This document shows positions 17,753-26,509 of a stretch of DNA of 46,256 nt, piece by piece. The notes beneath the pieces are model-generated. The model was not told where the DNA came from. It did no database searches and saw only the letters and a program-made list of their open reading frames with translations. Source of the DNA: Akkermansia muciniphila. GTDB taxonomy: Bacteria; Verrucomicrobiota; Verrucomicrobiia; Limisphaerales; UBA9464. The position numbers and the translations under genes are program-made. Where the stretch lies: NCBI GenBank assembly GCA_945861565.1, contig CAMAUY010000030.1, positions 1 to 46,256 of the forward strand, written 5' to 3'. Within the stretch, counting starts at the first letter, position 1; each line of letters starts with the position of its first letter.

Positions 17753-18187
17753 ATGCTTGGTCCTTCATCCACTCTCCCCTTACCGGCCCACGTCGTGGGA
17801 GAAGGTTATGACTTTGGTGCCGTTCGCGCCCGATGGGGTGGCGATTCGAGCCCGCCCAATTTCGTCATCCATCGGGACGGCAAGATCCTGGGATTGTGCC
17901 TGGGGTTGTTGTGGAATCCGCTCGCCGAGGAAGATCCGGCAGAAGTCTGGGTGGGTCGGAAGGGCGAACTTCCCAAGTGGGGGACCACGTTAGCGGAAAC
18001 GACGGGGCCGCTGCCGGTGTATGTGCGGCGGGAGGAAAGTGGGAAATGGTTCTTTACCGGTCTGCACGAGGTGACGGGGAGCAGTGTAGAATTGCCCGAT
18101 ATCAAGCAGCGGCTCAAGCCGCCCATGATCACCGGAATTTCGCGCATCGTGTTCCTGAAACGCCTTGAGGGGGCGAATGCAGGATAG
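17753..18187 (+). CDS. Conserved-looking protein of unknown function
   Basis: A 144-residue protein starting at ATG 17753. The sequence is compact and globular, with several aromatic and Gly motifs (EGYDFGAVRARWGGDSSPP, FVIHRDGKILGLCLGLLWNP, EVWVGRKGELPKWGTTLAE, KWFFTGLHEVTGSS). It has no signal peptide or membrane segment. The alternation of short strands and turns suggests a small beta-rich fold. I do not recognise the family with confidence. It is transcribed away from the TlpA-like gene (shared upstream region 17651-17752) and converges on the DUF1080 gene. The frame stays open upstream into the antisense of the TlpA gene, but that extension has the composition of a shadow frame. Confidence 0.65.
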   Translation: MLGPSSTLPLPAHVVGEGYDFGAVRARWGGDSSPPNFVIHRDGKILGLCLGLLWNPLAEEDPAEVWVGRKGELPKWGTTLAETTGPLPVYVRREESGKWFFTGLHEVTGSSVELPDIKQRLKPPMITGISRIVFLKRLEGANAG

Positions 18188-18234
18188 ATTCACCCTCCGT
18201 ACTCCCCTGCGCCCCACGCCGCACACGACCGAGC

Positions 18235-19653
18235 TTAAAGCGTCTTTACTTTGAAGCTCCGGAACTGCACGGGATCGTTGTGACCCGCAAAACCGATGTG
18301 CCCGCGTCGTCGGTCCAATCCCTTGGGCGGATGTTCGATCTTGGAGCGATCCAGTTTGTCGATGTCCACATCCAGAATCTTCGTGCCGTTCAGCGTGACT
18401 TTGATCTGCTGCCCTCGCACCTCGATCTCTTCATAGTTCCATTCTCCCACCGGCCGGAGGTACCCGTGTTTGGCAGCCACACAGTGGTAGAGTGATCCGT
18501 GATACTGGTAGGGCAAAAGCGGATCCTTCGGGTGCGCCGCGTTATAACCGTCGCTGTCGAGAACCTGTATTTCGAGACCGTCGGAAGCGGAATGGCCTCC
18601 CAGAGGGGTGCGCAAGGCGATGCCGTTATTGCCCGCGAGCGGAAGTTTGAACTCCACACGCAGAATAAAATTTTCGTACTCATCCCGGGTCAATAGGTCA
18701 CCGCCTTTGCCGGGCTTACAAACGATCGAGCCATCCTTCACCTCGTAACTAGCCACGGCGCCCTGCCAAGGGCTCAAATCCTTCCCATTGACGAGTTCAA
18801 CAAATCCCTCGGAATCGCGAGCGCCCAGTTTCTGGTCGACTTCTTGAGGACTGATTTCCCGGATGAAACAATTGCGCCACCGAATCTCGCTGCCGTGTGT
18901 TTGGAGTTGGACGGGGCCTGTCGGGGCAACGGGATCGCGCAGGAAGCCATTGATCCTTTCCGGCTTCGGTGTTTCCCCAGGCTTTGCATTCTTCGCGTAA
19001 GCGACATAGCCCGATTTTTGGTTGGCAAAGAAATTTTCGAGAACCGCGTTATCCACCACTTTCTCTCCGTTGAAGATCACCGTGACGCGTTCCCCGATCA
19101 TGGTGATCTTGAAGCTGTTCCACTCGCCGAGAGGTTTGTCCATATTCTTGGACGGATCCTTGCCGGGCGAACCCTTGCTATTATTCCAGAGGCCACCGGA
19201 ACCCCTATCCTGCCCAAGCCCGCGCGGATCCCCTTTCGTCGAGTCCCAAATCTGGACCTGGGGAATGCCCCGGAGATAAATGCCACTATCGCCATCGGGG
19301 AGCGCCTTGTACTCGATCCACAATTCGAAATCGCCGTAGTCTTTGACTGTTGTCAGGTAGAGTCCCTTACCGTCGTTGACGACCTCGTCGTTCTCAACTC
19401 GCCAGTGGGCATTGATGTGTTCGTTGCTTTCCTTGCCCGGCAGTCCGCCCTCGACGGATTGCATCTTGTAACGGCGCTGTTCGTCCGGGGACATCGCGCG
19501 CAACGACGCGGGGTCCTGGGTGCCCCATCCGTACCAACCGGAGAGGTCCTTCCCATTAAAAAGGGCTGTAAATCCCGGTGGCGGTGTCACCGCGGCCGAA
19601 AGGCCTGTGCTGGCCGCGAGGGTGAGTGCAACAATTAAGCCAAGAGATTTCAT
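18235..19653 (-). CDS. Secreted protein with two DUF1080 (3-keto-disaccharide hydrolase) domains
   Basis: From ATG 19653 the protein has 472 residues with a clear signal peptide (KSLGLIVALTLAASTGLSAA). Two beta-sandwich DUF1080 domains follow. The first starts PPGFTALFNGKDLSGWYGWG and the second starts EGFVELVNGKDLSPWQGAV, each with the typical continuation DFELWIEYK.LPDGDSGIYLRG or NFILRVEFKLPLAGNNGIALR. The family is concanavalin-like and abundant in Planctomycetes and Verrucomicrobia; it is named for members that hydrolyse 3-keto-disaccharides, and others bind polysaccharide. A role in exported carbohydrate processing is inferred. An ATG-free upstream extension to 19719 is rejected because it would bury the signal peptide. 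Confidence 0.9.
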   Translation of the reverse strand: MKSLGLIVALTLAASTGLSAAVTPPPGFTALFNGKDLSGWYGWGTQDPASLRAMSPDEQRRYKMQSVEGGLPGKESNEHINAHWRVENDEVVNDGKGLYLTTVKDYGDFELWIEYKALPDGDSGIYLRGIPQVQIWDSTKGDPRGLGQDRGSGGLWNNSKGSPGKDPSKNMDKPLGEWNSFKITMIGERVTVIFNGEKVVDNAVLENFFANQKSGYVAYAKNAKPGETPKPERINGFLRDPVAPTGPVQLQTHGSEIRWRNCFIREISPQEVDQKLGARDSEGFVELVNGKDLSPWQGAVASYEVKDGSIVCKPGKGGDLLTRDEYENFILRVEFKLPLAGNNGIALRTPLGGHSASDGLEIQVLDSDGYNAAHPKDPLLPYQYHGSLYHCVAAKHGYLRPVGEWNYEEIEVRGQQIKVTLNGTKILDVDIDKLDRSKIEHPPKGLDRRRGHIGFAGHNDPVQFRSFKVKTL

Positions 19654-19808
19654 GATGTGATGCAGGGGCAGTTCCGACGTTTGAGATTGCACTCTAAAAC
19701 GATTGGTCGCTTGCAGCAATACCGGAAAGTTCCTGCGAAAGAAGGTCGCAATGGGTATCGAAAACAGCTAACGAGCACCCCTGAATGACTCTCGAGTGAC
19801 TTTCGCTT

Positions 19809-20600
19809 ATGAATACGAATGCCATGCATCGGCAGCGTGACGCCGTTTTCCGCAGAACCCAGTTCGGATTCACCTTGATCGAACTGCTCGTTGTGATCGC
19901 CATCATTGCAATTCTTGCATCGATGATTTTGCCCGCGCTGGCCAAGGCCAAATCGCGGGCGCGCCAGACGCAATGTCTCAACAACATGCGCCAGATCGGT
20001 ATCGCGCTGGTTTTGTACGAGACCGATTTTCGGCGCATGCCTCCGAAGGCGTCGCAGATCGCGGATTTCATGAATCCAAAGTCTCCGGGATGGCGTCCGA
20101 ATTGCCTTTATTTGATCGCTCCTTTTCTCCAAGGAGTCAGTTCCAATTCCCCCAGTTCGAAGATTTACGCCTGCCCCGATGCCAAGAAACCGGGCGACGG
20201 CAGTGACGCAACGACGTTGAGTTCGACGAGTTACCTGCCCAACGCCGTTGTGATGGAAAAATCCATGTCGGCGATTTCTGAACCGAGCGAAGTTGCTGTG
20301 AACCAGGAGACCATTCGCCTCGTGAGTTTCACCGCTCTCCGGCCTGCGTGGGGCGAAGATTTTGGCCTTTGTCCAGGGCAGTATACTTACTGGCACGTGA
20401 AGCTGAAAGCGGGGGTCGACTGGTACTCGGATATTCACAATCGAGGGGGCAACCTGACGTTTGCGGATGGACACGCCGACTTCCGAAAGGCGGCTCGGTT
20501 GCGTGCGAAGAATTTCGGTCTCCTGGACGGTTCATCGGGCAAAGCCGAGGACGACAATCAGGCAAGCGATACCGCCTGCTACAAAGGAGTCGCCAATTGA
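19809..20600 (+). CDS. Pseudopilin-like protein, H-X9-DG type (first of a tandem pair)
   Basis: A 263-residue protein with a prepilin-type leader cleaved before Phe in [21 protein letters not shown], followed by [27 protein letters not shown], a hallmark of the large DUF1559-like/H-X9-DG pseudopilin families of Planctomycetes and Verrucomicrobia. The C-terminal signature is present: a His in SDIHNRGGN is followed exactly nine residues later by DG in FADGHADF. Such proteins are usually present in dozens of copies per genome, are probably exported through a type II/type IV-like machine, and have unknown individual roles. The next gene is a paralogue on the same strand after a gap of 79 bases. 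Confidence 0.88.
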   Translation: MNTNAMHRQRDAVFRRTQFGFTLIELLVVIAIIAILASMILPALAKAKSRARQTQCLNNMRQIGIALVLYETDFRRMPPKASQIADFMNPKSPGWRPNCLYLIAPFLQGVSSNSPSSKIYACPDAKKPGDGSDATTLSSTSYLPNAVVMEKSMSAISEPSEVAVNQETIRLVSFTALRPAWGEDFGLCPGQYTYWHVKLKAGVDWYSDIHNRGGNLTFADGHADFRKAARLRAKNFGLLDGSSGKAEDDNQASDTACYKGVAN

Positions 20601-20679
20601 TCAACATTCAACTCGACCGTCCGGACCTTTTGTGGCATTGGGACGCTGTGTGATCCCTCGATACCCCCACTCTCTTTCA

Positions 20680-21402
20680 ATGAAAACTCCCGCTACACTG
20701 CGCCGATCAGGCTTCACTCTGATTGAGCTCCTCGTTGTGATCGCCATCATCGCCATTCTCGCAGGAATGCTATTGCCCGCGCTCGGTCGGGCGAAACAAA
20801 AGGCCACCCAGATCAAGTGCGTCAGCAATGAAAAACAGATCGGTCTCGCTTTCTTGATGTATGCCGACGACAGCGGCGGGTCATTTCCGCAAGCAGCGGA
20901 CTGGAATGGCTCGGGCGGTTCAAATGGCACCTACGGCGTATTCGTCGCGGCGACGAATCGCCCATTGAACAAATACACGCAGACTTACGAAATTTTTCGT
21001 TGTCCGAATGACAAGGGAGATCTGCTCAATGGCGCGAACATTAAAAACTGCTACAACAACTACGGCACAAGCTACTTGCCGCAATTTCAGCACGACTCCT
21101 TCCGTACCCGCCATGTCGTTGGCGACCTCAACGCGGCGCGCGGCAGCTACGAAAATCTGCCGATCAAGAGCGGCGAACTCTCGCTGGGCGCGTCGCACAA
21201 GATCCTCCAGGGCGACTGGGCGTGGCACTCGAATCGCGGCAATACGGACGCAAAGAGCACCTGGCACAATTACAAGGGGAGGAGCCGCTTCAACATGCTT
21301 TTCGGCGACGGCCACGTGGAGTTCTACCAGTTCCCGGATCCGAAGCAGATGGAGATTTGGATTTTCGATCCCAAGCCGAATCGGGATTGGAAATGGTGGT
21401 AA
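20680..21402 (+). CDS. Pseudopilin-like protein (second of a tandem pair)
   Basis: From ATG 20680 the protein has 240 residues. The leader is short ([11 protein letters not shown]), followed by [19 protein letters not shown] and [33 protein letters not shown], closely matching its upstream neighbour. The C-terminal [11 protein letters not shown] corresponds to the DG box, but the preceding His in TWHNYKG is 13 rather than 9 residues away. The two genes are probably an old tandem duplication: the N-terminal helices are almost identical while the beta domains have diverged. The upstream frame is open to 20461 but overlaps the first gene and lacks homology. Confidence 0.88.
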   Translation: MKTPATLRRSGFTLIELLVVIAIIAILAGMLLPALGRAKQKATQIKCVSNEKQIGLAFLMYADDSGGSFPQAADWNGSGGSNGTYGVFVAATNRPLNKYTQTYEIFRCPNDKGDLLNGANIKNCYNNYGTSYLPQFQHDSFRTRHVVGDLNAARGSYENLPIKSGELSLGASHKILQGDWAWHSNRGNTDAKSTWHNYKGRSRFNMLFGDGHVEFYQFPDPKQMEIWIFDPKPNRDWKWW

Positions 21403-21473
21403 GAAGCCTGTTTTCTTGCCGACGAGGAATCACCACGTATCAAAGGCCCTCGCGGTCCGCGCCCGTGCCGAGT

Positions 21474-21719
21474 TCATTTTTTCTGGCGCCGCATGTATAG
21501 ATAGAGTTCGTTCACCCTATCTCGTGCCCAGGGGGTCTTGCGCAGAAACTTCAAGCTAGATTTGATGCTGGGGTTAGAAATGAAGCAATTAATGCGGATC
21601 ATTCTCCCCAGTTCTTCCCATCCATAATGATCCATGAGCTCTGTCACTATCATTTCGAGAGTGATCCCATGAAGCGGGTCGTTGGGTCCGGCAGCGTGCA
21701 TGCTGAGTTCCTGAGGCAT
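21474..21719 (-). CDS. VF530 family (DUF2132) protein
   Basis: An 81-residue protein that matches my recollection of the VF530/DUF2132 family along nearly its whole length: [33 protein letters not shown] and [19 protein letters not shown]. The family has a small helical fold and has been described as possibly DNA-binding; its biological role is unknown. An alternative start at Met7 (21701) would begin [12 protein letters not shown]. It is transcribed away from yhbY, with 151 bases between the two starts. Confidence 0.88.
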   Translation of the reverse strand: MPQELSMHAAGPNDPLHGITLEMIVTELMDHYGWEELGRMIRINCFISNPSIKSSLKFLRKTPWARDRVNELYLYMRRQKK

Positions 21720-21870
21720 TTGATGCCCAGGCTCAAGACATCAATCTCGGGGGAAAATCGCGCCGGTTATGCGGGATCCCGGTTTTGAAACCGCCCGGGT
21801 CAACGAAAAGGCACCGGAACACTGCCGTTTGGGGGTGGTCAATCGACGGCTGTCCCGGCAGAATGAACGC

Positions 21871-22188
21871 ATGACTGAAGTGTCCACTGGCCCCAACGAA
21901 AATTCTGAAATTCTTTCCAAACGGGAAATCCGTGAGCTGAAATCAAGGTCGCAGCGATTGGATGCGCACCTGAAGATTGGCAAAGCGGGCGTGACGGATG
22001 GTTTTATCAGAACGCTCGACGAAATGTTGAGCCTGCACGAGTTGATCAAGGTTAAGTTTGTTGAATTCAAGGACCGCAAAGATGAGCTGGCACCGGAGCT
22101 TGCCCTAAAGACGCGCAGCCAACTCATCTTCCGCGTCGGGCATGTGGCCGTATACTACCGAAGAAAGGAGAGCCTCAGGGCGGCCTGA
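21871..22188 (+). CDS. yhbY: YhbY/CRM-domain RNA-binding protein
   Basis: From ATG 21871 the product has 105 residues. It contains the CRM fold: LSKREIRELKSRSQRLDAHLKIGKAGVTDGF, with the conserved GKxG loop, then LHELIKVKF and a C-terminal strand pair ending HVAVYYRR. YhbY associates with pre-50S ribosomal particles and is thought to assist large-subunit assembly. The N-terminal 20 residues are not part of the domain. The open frame continues upstream to 21769, but those codons have no similarity to the family. It converges with the PPIase gene, 19 bases between the stops. Confidence 0.88.
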   Translation: MTEVSTGPNENSEILSKREIRELKSRSQRLDAHLKIGKAGVTDGFIRTLDEMLSLHELIKVKFVEFKDRKDELAPELALKTRSQLIFRVGHVAVYYRRKESLRAA

Positions 22189-22207
22189 CCCCCGCGGGGA
22201 CGGAGCG

Positions 22208-23302
22208 TTACTGCAACTTTTTCGCAGGCACTTCCGGTACCCATGCGCGCTTGGGAGCGGCGGGGGTGTATTCAATGCCCAGTTCCTTGCGGACTGCCAG
22301 CGTCCAGTCTGGCAGACGGCGGCCCACTTCCTGGAGTTCGAGTGTTTCTTGGATACTCTTGGAAACCTCGGACAGGGGGATCCGATCGGCCAGTTTACGT
22401 TCGATGGATTTAATAATGTGGTATCCAAATTGAGTGGTAACAAGATCACTGATTTGGCCAGGCTTGAGAGCTAGGGCGGCCGCATCAAACTCAACGACGG
22501 TCTTGCCGCGATACAGCGACACCTCGCCGCCCTTTGCTCGCGTGACCGGATCTTCCGAATATTGCCTCACCAGGCCGGCGAAGTCTTCGCCTTTCCTGGC
22601 CCGCTCCAGAAGGGAAAGGGCGTTACGACGACGTTCCTCTTTTTGAGAATCGGTTAGATCCTGACCGGTGACCAGATCGCGGGTGGAAATGAGCAGATGG
22701 GCCACGCGGTAGGAATCCGGCCGCTCATAGTTGACACGATAGTCGTTATAGTATTTTCGAATTTCCGCTTCGGGTATGTTCACTTTGGACCGAACTTCGC
22801 GATTGATTACTTCCAAGACCAGTGCCTCCTGGCGTTTCATTTGCTCGAAATACGCTTCATGCATGCCTTGCCGGGCAATTTCGCGCTTCAATGCCGCCGG
22901 GGTTCCGGCTTTGGCTCGAAGGTCCGTGATGAACTTATCATAGGCCTGTTCAGCCTTCCGGCGGTCTTGCTCTGTGGCCCGGGCTAAGGCGCATTTTTGG
23001 AAAATCATCCGCTCGAGCAGAACGGCCAGGCGAAACTCTTTCTCACTGGCATTTAGCAAACGTTCTGTCTCGGTTTTTTGCCCCTCGAAGCTGTCGTAGA
23101 GACTATCCACCTCTTGGCGTTGAATCTCAACACCCCGGCCGCGTACTAAGATCTCCGAAGGATCACGAACAACGGGCGCCGCCGGTGCGGTGGGTGCCGG
23201 TTGAGTGCGCCCCCGCTCCCCGAACCCCAGGGTTAGGATCGCCACGAAAAGATGAATGCACCGAAGAAATGTCCCGTTCATTTTTGAGACCATAGCGGTC
23301 AT
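22208..23302 (-). CDS. Exported parvulin-type peptidyl-prolyl isomerase
   Basis: A 364-residue SurA/PrsA-like protein. A signal peptide lies in CIHLFVAILTLGFGERG. The N-terminal helical chaperone region (about residues 50-200) includes a SurA-N-like stretch FRLAVLLERMIFQKCALARA. The parvulin domain begins near residue 205 with YRVAHLLIST and continues with ARKGEDFAGLVRQYSEDPVTRAKGGEVSLY and a QFGYHIIKSIER end, all parvulin hallmarks. It probably acts in the periplasm as a foldase for outer-membrane or exported proteins. Starts at 23302, 23293 and 23281 are all possible; 23281 (MNGTFLRC) gives the tidiest signal peptide. It lies divergently from lpxK. Confidence 0.88.
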   Translation of the reverse strand: MTAMVSKMNGTFLRCIHLFVAILTLGFGERGRTQPAPTAPAAPVVRDPSEILVRGRGVEIQRQEVDSLYDSFEGQKTETERLLNASEKEFRLAVLLERMIFQKCALARATEQDRRKAEQAYDKFITDLRAKAGTPAALKREIARQGMHEAYFEQMKRQEALVLEVINREVRSKVNIPEAEIRKYYNDYRVNYERPDSYRVAHLLISTRDLVTGQDLTDSQKEERRRNALSLLERARKGEDFAGLVRQYSEDPVTRAKGGEVSLYRGKTVVEFDAAALALKPGQISDLVTTQFGYHIIKSIERKLADRIPLSEVSKSIQETLELQEVGRRLPDWTLAVRKELGIEYTPAAPKRAWVPEVPAKKLQ

Positions 23303-23452
23303 GCTGCAGCCACGGAATCAGAATTTTTTGACCAATTCCTTCTACTTTGACTCACTTTTTTTCGGAGTTTAGAGAAACGAGGCGAGGATCAGGCTCGGTT
23401 GGGTATTCCCCGTTCGACATTTGCCCGGACTCGCGGCAGTCTCCCGAGGCCG

Positions 23453-24625
23453 ATGCGACAGTGGATGCGGGAATTTACAGAAGAAGCCGAGACCTACTTC
23501 CTCGAGGTCATTTTCCAACAGCGACCTGGACGGAAGGCCGCCGCCCTCCGTGCACTCCTGTTCGCCTTATCGCAGGTTTTTGCCGGAGCGATTAAGATTC
23601 GGCGGTTTCTCTACAACGTTCGCATCCTCCGCGATACTACGCTGGGCGTACAGGTGATCGCCGTCGGCAACCTGACCGTAGGGGGCACTGGCAAGACTCC
23701 CGTCGTTGAAAAATTCGCCCGGGCACTGCAGGATCAAGGACGAAAGGTCGCCATTCTCTCGCGCGGCTACCGATCCCGTCCTAAAGCGATTTCAGAGCGC
23801 ATCCTCGACAAGATTCTCCTGCGCGAAGATACCACCCCACCCCGGGTGGTTTCCGATGGATCCTCCCTCTTGCTGGATTCCGAAATGGCCGGCGATGAAC
23901 CTTACATGCTGGCTTCAAATCTTCGGGACGTCGTTGTTCTCGTCGACAAAGATCGCGTCAAGGCGGGTCGCTTTGCGGTCGAGAGATTTGGGTGCGACAC
24001 GTTGCTCTTGGATGACGGTTTCCAATACTGGAAGCTCCGCGGACGGCGAACAGACGTCGTGCTCATCGACTGCCAGCAACCGTTTGGCAATGAATTCATG
24101 CTGCCGCGCGGCACCCTTCGTGAACCCCCTTCCCATCTCGCTCGCGCCAACGTTATCTTCCTGACCAAGAGTGACGGGCGGACGGCGGAACTTCGAAAAC
24201 GCGTCCGCCAACTCAACAATCGAGCCCGGGTGATTGAATGCGTCCATCATCCGTTGTATTTCGAAGACGCCTTTACCGGAGATCGAGTCGGGCTTGAGCT
24301 CGTGAAGGGACGTCGGATCGCCAGCCTGAGCGGTATCGCTCAGCCCGAGAGCTTCGAGCAAAAGCTCGTTGATCTCGGCGGCGAACTGGTGCTGGCGCGG
24401 CGGTTTGCCGATCACCACCGATACAACCAGCAGGAAGTTCTCGACGCAATCAACCGCGGCAAAAAGCGGGGGGCTGCCATGCTGGTGACAACACAAAAGG
24501 ACGCCGTTCGCTTCCCAAAGCTGGACCGACGAGATCTGCCAATCTATTTCATGCGGGTCGAAATCAAGATCACGGACGGAGCGGACAATTTCCATGACTG
24601 CGTCCGGCAGATTTGCTTCCGTTAA
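23453..24625 (+). CDS. lpxK: Tetraacyldisaccharide 4'-kinase
   Basis: Phosphorylates the 4' position of the lipid A disaccharide at the inner membrane. With ATG 23453 the protein has 390 residues. The P-loop region is [16 protein letters not shown] (about residues 71-86), followed by ILSRGYRS and the family's catalytic stretch with [15 protein letters not shown] residues ([14 protein letters not shown]) and VVLIDC. The C-terminal domain contains [13 protein letters not shown] and RFADHHRY. It is 40-60 residues longer than typical LpxK, partly from an insertion after the SRGYRS loop ([19 protein letters not shown]). A GAGG precedes the chosen ATG. Presence of lpxK indicates a lipid A-containing outer membrane. 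Confidence 0.92.
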   Translation: MRQWMREFTEEAETYFLEVIFQQRPGRKAAALRALLFALSQVFAGAIKIRRFLYNVRILRDTTLGVQVIAVGNLTVGGTGKTPVVEKFARALQDQGRKVAILSRGYRSRPKAISERILDKILLREDTTPPRVVSDGSSLLLDSEMAGDEPYMLASNLRDVVVLVDKDRVKAGRFAVERFGCDTLLLDDGFQYWKLRGRRTDVVLIDCQQPFGNEFMLPRGTLREPPSHLARANVIFLTKSDGRTAELRKRVRQLNNRARVIECVHHPLYFEDAFTGDRVGLELVKGRRIASLSGIAQPESFEQKLVDLGGELVLARRFADHHRYNQQEVLDAINRGKKRGAAMLVTTQKDAVRFPKLDRRDLPIYFMRVEIKITDGADNFHDCVRQICFR

Positions 24626-24909
24626 TGGGCGTCCTCGCTTGCTGCCTGGGGCGTCGATTCCTCTTTTCGGAGGAGAAACTTCCTGAAGTGCCGCCCCAGC
24701 CCCTCTGGTCCTACGGTTTTGGTTGCTCCTCCAAGTGTGGATCTGTTTCCGCACCGGTTTGGCGACCTAGCCTATTATCCGCTTTCTCGTTGTGGATTGC
24801 GGAACGTCAAACGGATTTGATGGGGCCGTTCCCGCAGAGCAATTTCTGCGTCAATCTAGCCAAGAAAAAGGTAGGCGGCATTCGAATTGCCGGGCAGCGA
24901 TGCGCTCAC
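24626..24909. other. Intergenic region
   Basis: A stretch of 284 bases between lpxK and the macro-domain gene. An open frame continuous with the macro gene extends back into it, but its residues (Cys/Trp/Ser-rich) do not look like part of a macro domain and it lacks a sensible start. I see no hairpin or other element that I would call. Confidence 0.3.
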
Positions 24910-25401
24910 ATGATTAAACAAGTTACTGGCGATATTCTTCTTAGCAACGCTCAGGCCATCGCCCATGGGATCGCGCCAAACGATCACTTCAACTCGGGTT
25001 TGGCGTTGACTCTCCGGCAGGACTGGCCAGCCCTCTACAAAGATTTCCGGCATTACCTGCACACGGCCCATCCCAAAGTCGGCGACCTTTGGGTATGGAC
25101 ACGAGCGGACGGACGGCGCGTCATCAACCTCTTCACCCAGGAGCCCGCTCCCAACGAACACGCCCACCCGGGCAAGGCTTCGTATCACAATCTCAACTTA
25201 AGCTTGCGCGAACTCCACAGATTCGTTGAGACCGAGAAAATCTCCAGCTTGGCTTTGCCCCGACTGGCGACGGGCGTAGGCGGGTTGGAGTGGGATCAGG
25301 TTGAGCCGCTAATCCAGCAGCATCTTGGATCGCTAAAAATCCCGATCTATGTCTACACGACCTACCACAAGGGATTGAAAGCCGTGGAAGAGGGGAAGTA
25401 A
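24910..25401 (+). CDS. Macro-domain (ADP-ribose-binding type) protein
   Basis: From ATG 24910 the product has 163 residues and is a stand-alone macro domain. It starts MIKQVTGDILLSNAQAIAHG, where GDI contacts adenine in known macro domains. It then has IAPNDHFNSGLALTL in place of the usual NxxN-G loop, and ends with the diphosphate-binding GVGGLEW (LPRLATGVGGLEWDQV). The middle motif INLFTQEPAPNEHAHPGKASY is characteristic of a widespread bacterial subfamily. It probably binds or hydrolyses ADP-ribose or a related nucleotide derivative; the true substrate is unknown. It lies 34 bases upstream of the universal stress gene and is probably co-transcribed with it. Confidence 0.85.
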   Translation: MIKQVTGDILLSNAQAIAHGIAPNDHFNSGLALTLRQDWPALYKDFRHYLHTAHPKVGDLWVWTRADGRRVINLFTQEPAPNEHAHPGKASYHNLNLSLRELHRFVETEKISSLALPRLATGVGGLEWDQVEPLIQQHLGSLKIPIYVYTTYHKGLKAVEEGK

Positions 25402-25435
25402 TCTGCAGGAAAACATTCACAACGCCGAAAAACGT

Positions 25436-26311
25436 ATGACCCAGCCGCACCGATTGACCGCACCCATCCTCGACAATGTCCTGCACCCGTCGGATTTTTC
25501 CGAGGCGAGTCAGGTCGCATTCGCGCATGCGCTCAAGGCCGCGCTGCTCGCCAAGTCGAGACTCACGCTGTTACACGTCTCCGAGGGAGCATCGGCGGAA
25601 TGGGCAAATTTTCCTGGCGTCCGCGAGACTGTGGAGCGCTGGGGATTGCTTCCGAAGGGAAGTCCTAAGTCTGCCGTGCCCGCGCTTGGGGTTGACGTCC
25701 AAAAGGTCATCGAGCACCACCGGGATCCGGCCAAATCGGTGCTGCATTATCTCGAGGTGCACGGTGCCGACCTCATCGTGCTCGCCACCCATCACCACAC
25801 CGGGCCGGTTGGCTGGCTGCATAAATCCATCTCCGAGCCGGTGGCCAGAAAGTCCGGCCAGATGACGCTATTCGTGCCGGCTGGAGTGCATGGTTTCGTT
25901 TCGATCGAGGATGGATCGGTGTCACTCCGGAATGTTATCATCCCCATCGCGGCTGAGCCGAATCCGCAATTTGCCATCACTGCGGCGGCCCATTTGGTGC
26001 AGCAATTTCAATGCCCCACGGGCTCGTTTACGCTCCTGCACATTGGGGAAGAGGGAGCCATGCCAGCGGTCACGACACCCTCGGTGTCAGGTTGGCAGTG
26101 GCGGAAGCAGACCCAGTCCGGCGCTGTGATTGAAGGAATATTGGAAACGGCCCGCCAGGCCAATGCCGATCTCATTGTGATGTGTACGAACGGTCGGCAC
26201 GGGTTCCTTGACGCGTTGCGTGGCAGCCACAGTGAGCGGGTGCTACGGCACGCACCCTGTCCCGTCCTGGCCATTCCCGAAACGTCGCAGGCGGCTAATT
26301 CAATGACCTAG
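25436..26311 (+). CDS. Tandem universal stress protein
   Basis: A 291-residue protein with two UspA folds. Domain one (about residues 10-150) has LDNVLHPSDFSEASQVAFAHAL and GADLIVLATHHHTG. Domain two (about residues 160-283) has LRNVIIPI and NADLIVMCTNGRHGFLDALRGSHSERVLRHAPCPVLAIPE. The second domain resembles the nucleotide loop G-2x-G-9x-G(S/T) but has a shortened spacer (GRHGFLDALRGS), so ATP binding is uncertain. The conserved end PCPVLAIPE is strong family evidence. It sits next to the macro-domain gene; both are cytoplasmic and may respond to the same stress, an inference from position only. Confidence 0.88.
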   Translation: MTQPHRLTAPILDNVLHPSDFSEASQVAFAHALKAALLAKSRLTLLHVSEGASAEWANFPGVRETVERWGLLPKGSPKSAVPALGVDVQKVIEHHRDPAKSVLHYLEVHGADLIVLATHHHTGPVGWLHKSISEPVARKSGQMTLFVPAGVHGFVSIEDGSVSLRNVIIPIAAEPNPQFAITAAAHLVQQFQCPTGSFTLLHIGEEGAMPAVTTPSVSGWQWRKQTQSGAVIEGILETARQANADLIVMCTNGRHGFLDALRGSHSERVLRHAPCPVLAIPETSQAANSMT

Positions 26312-26509
26312 GCTTGGGCGCAATCACCCCGGCCATCCAGCGATAGGATTCTCGAACGGGTGGAAGAAATGGATAAGGAGAGTCAATCCTCTCGGGCGAG
26401 TTGTCTTGATCAACCCCATTTGCCACGAGATTTGGGTTCGGTGGGTCGTTAATTTCTCAAACTCAATCTTGCTTCGGGAGCAGATTTTAGTAAGTAATGT
26501 CAAGGTTTC

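Noticed and set aside
24613..24909. N-terminal extension of the macro-domain protein
   Set aside because: The family begins at the MIKQVTGDI segment; the upstream residues are Cys/Trp/Ser-rich and overlap the end of lpxK.
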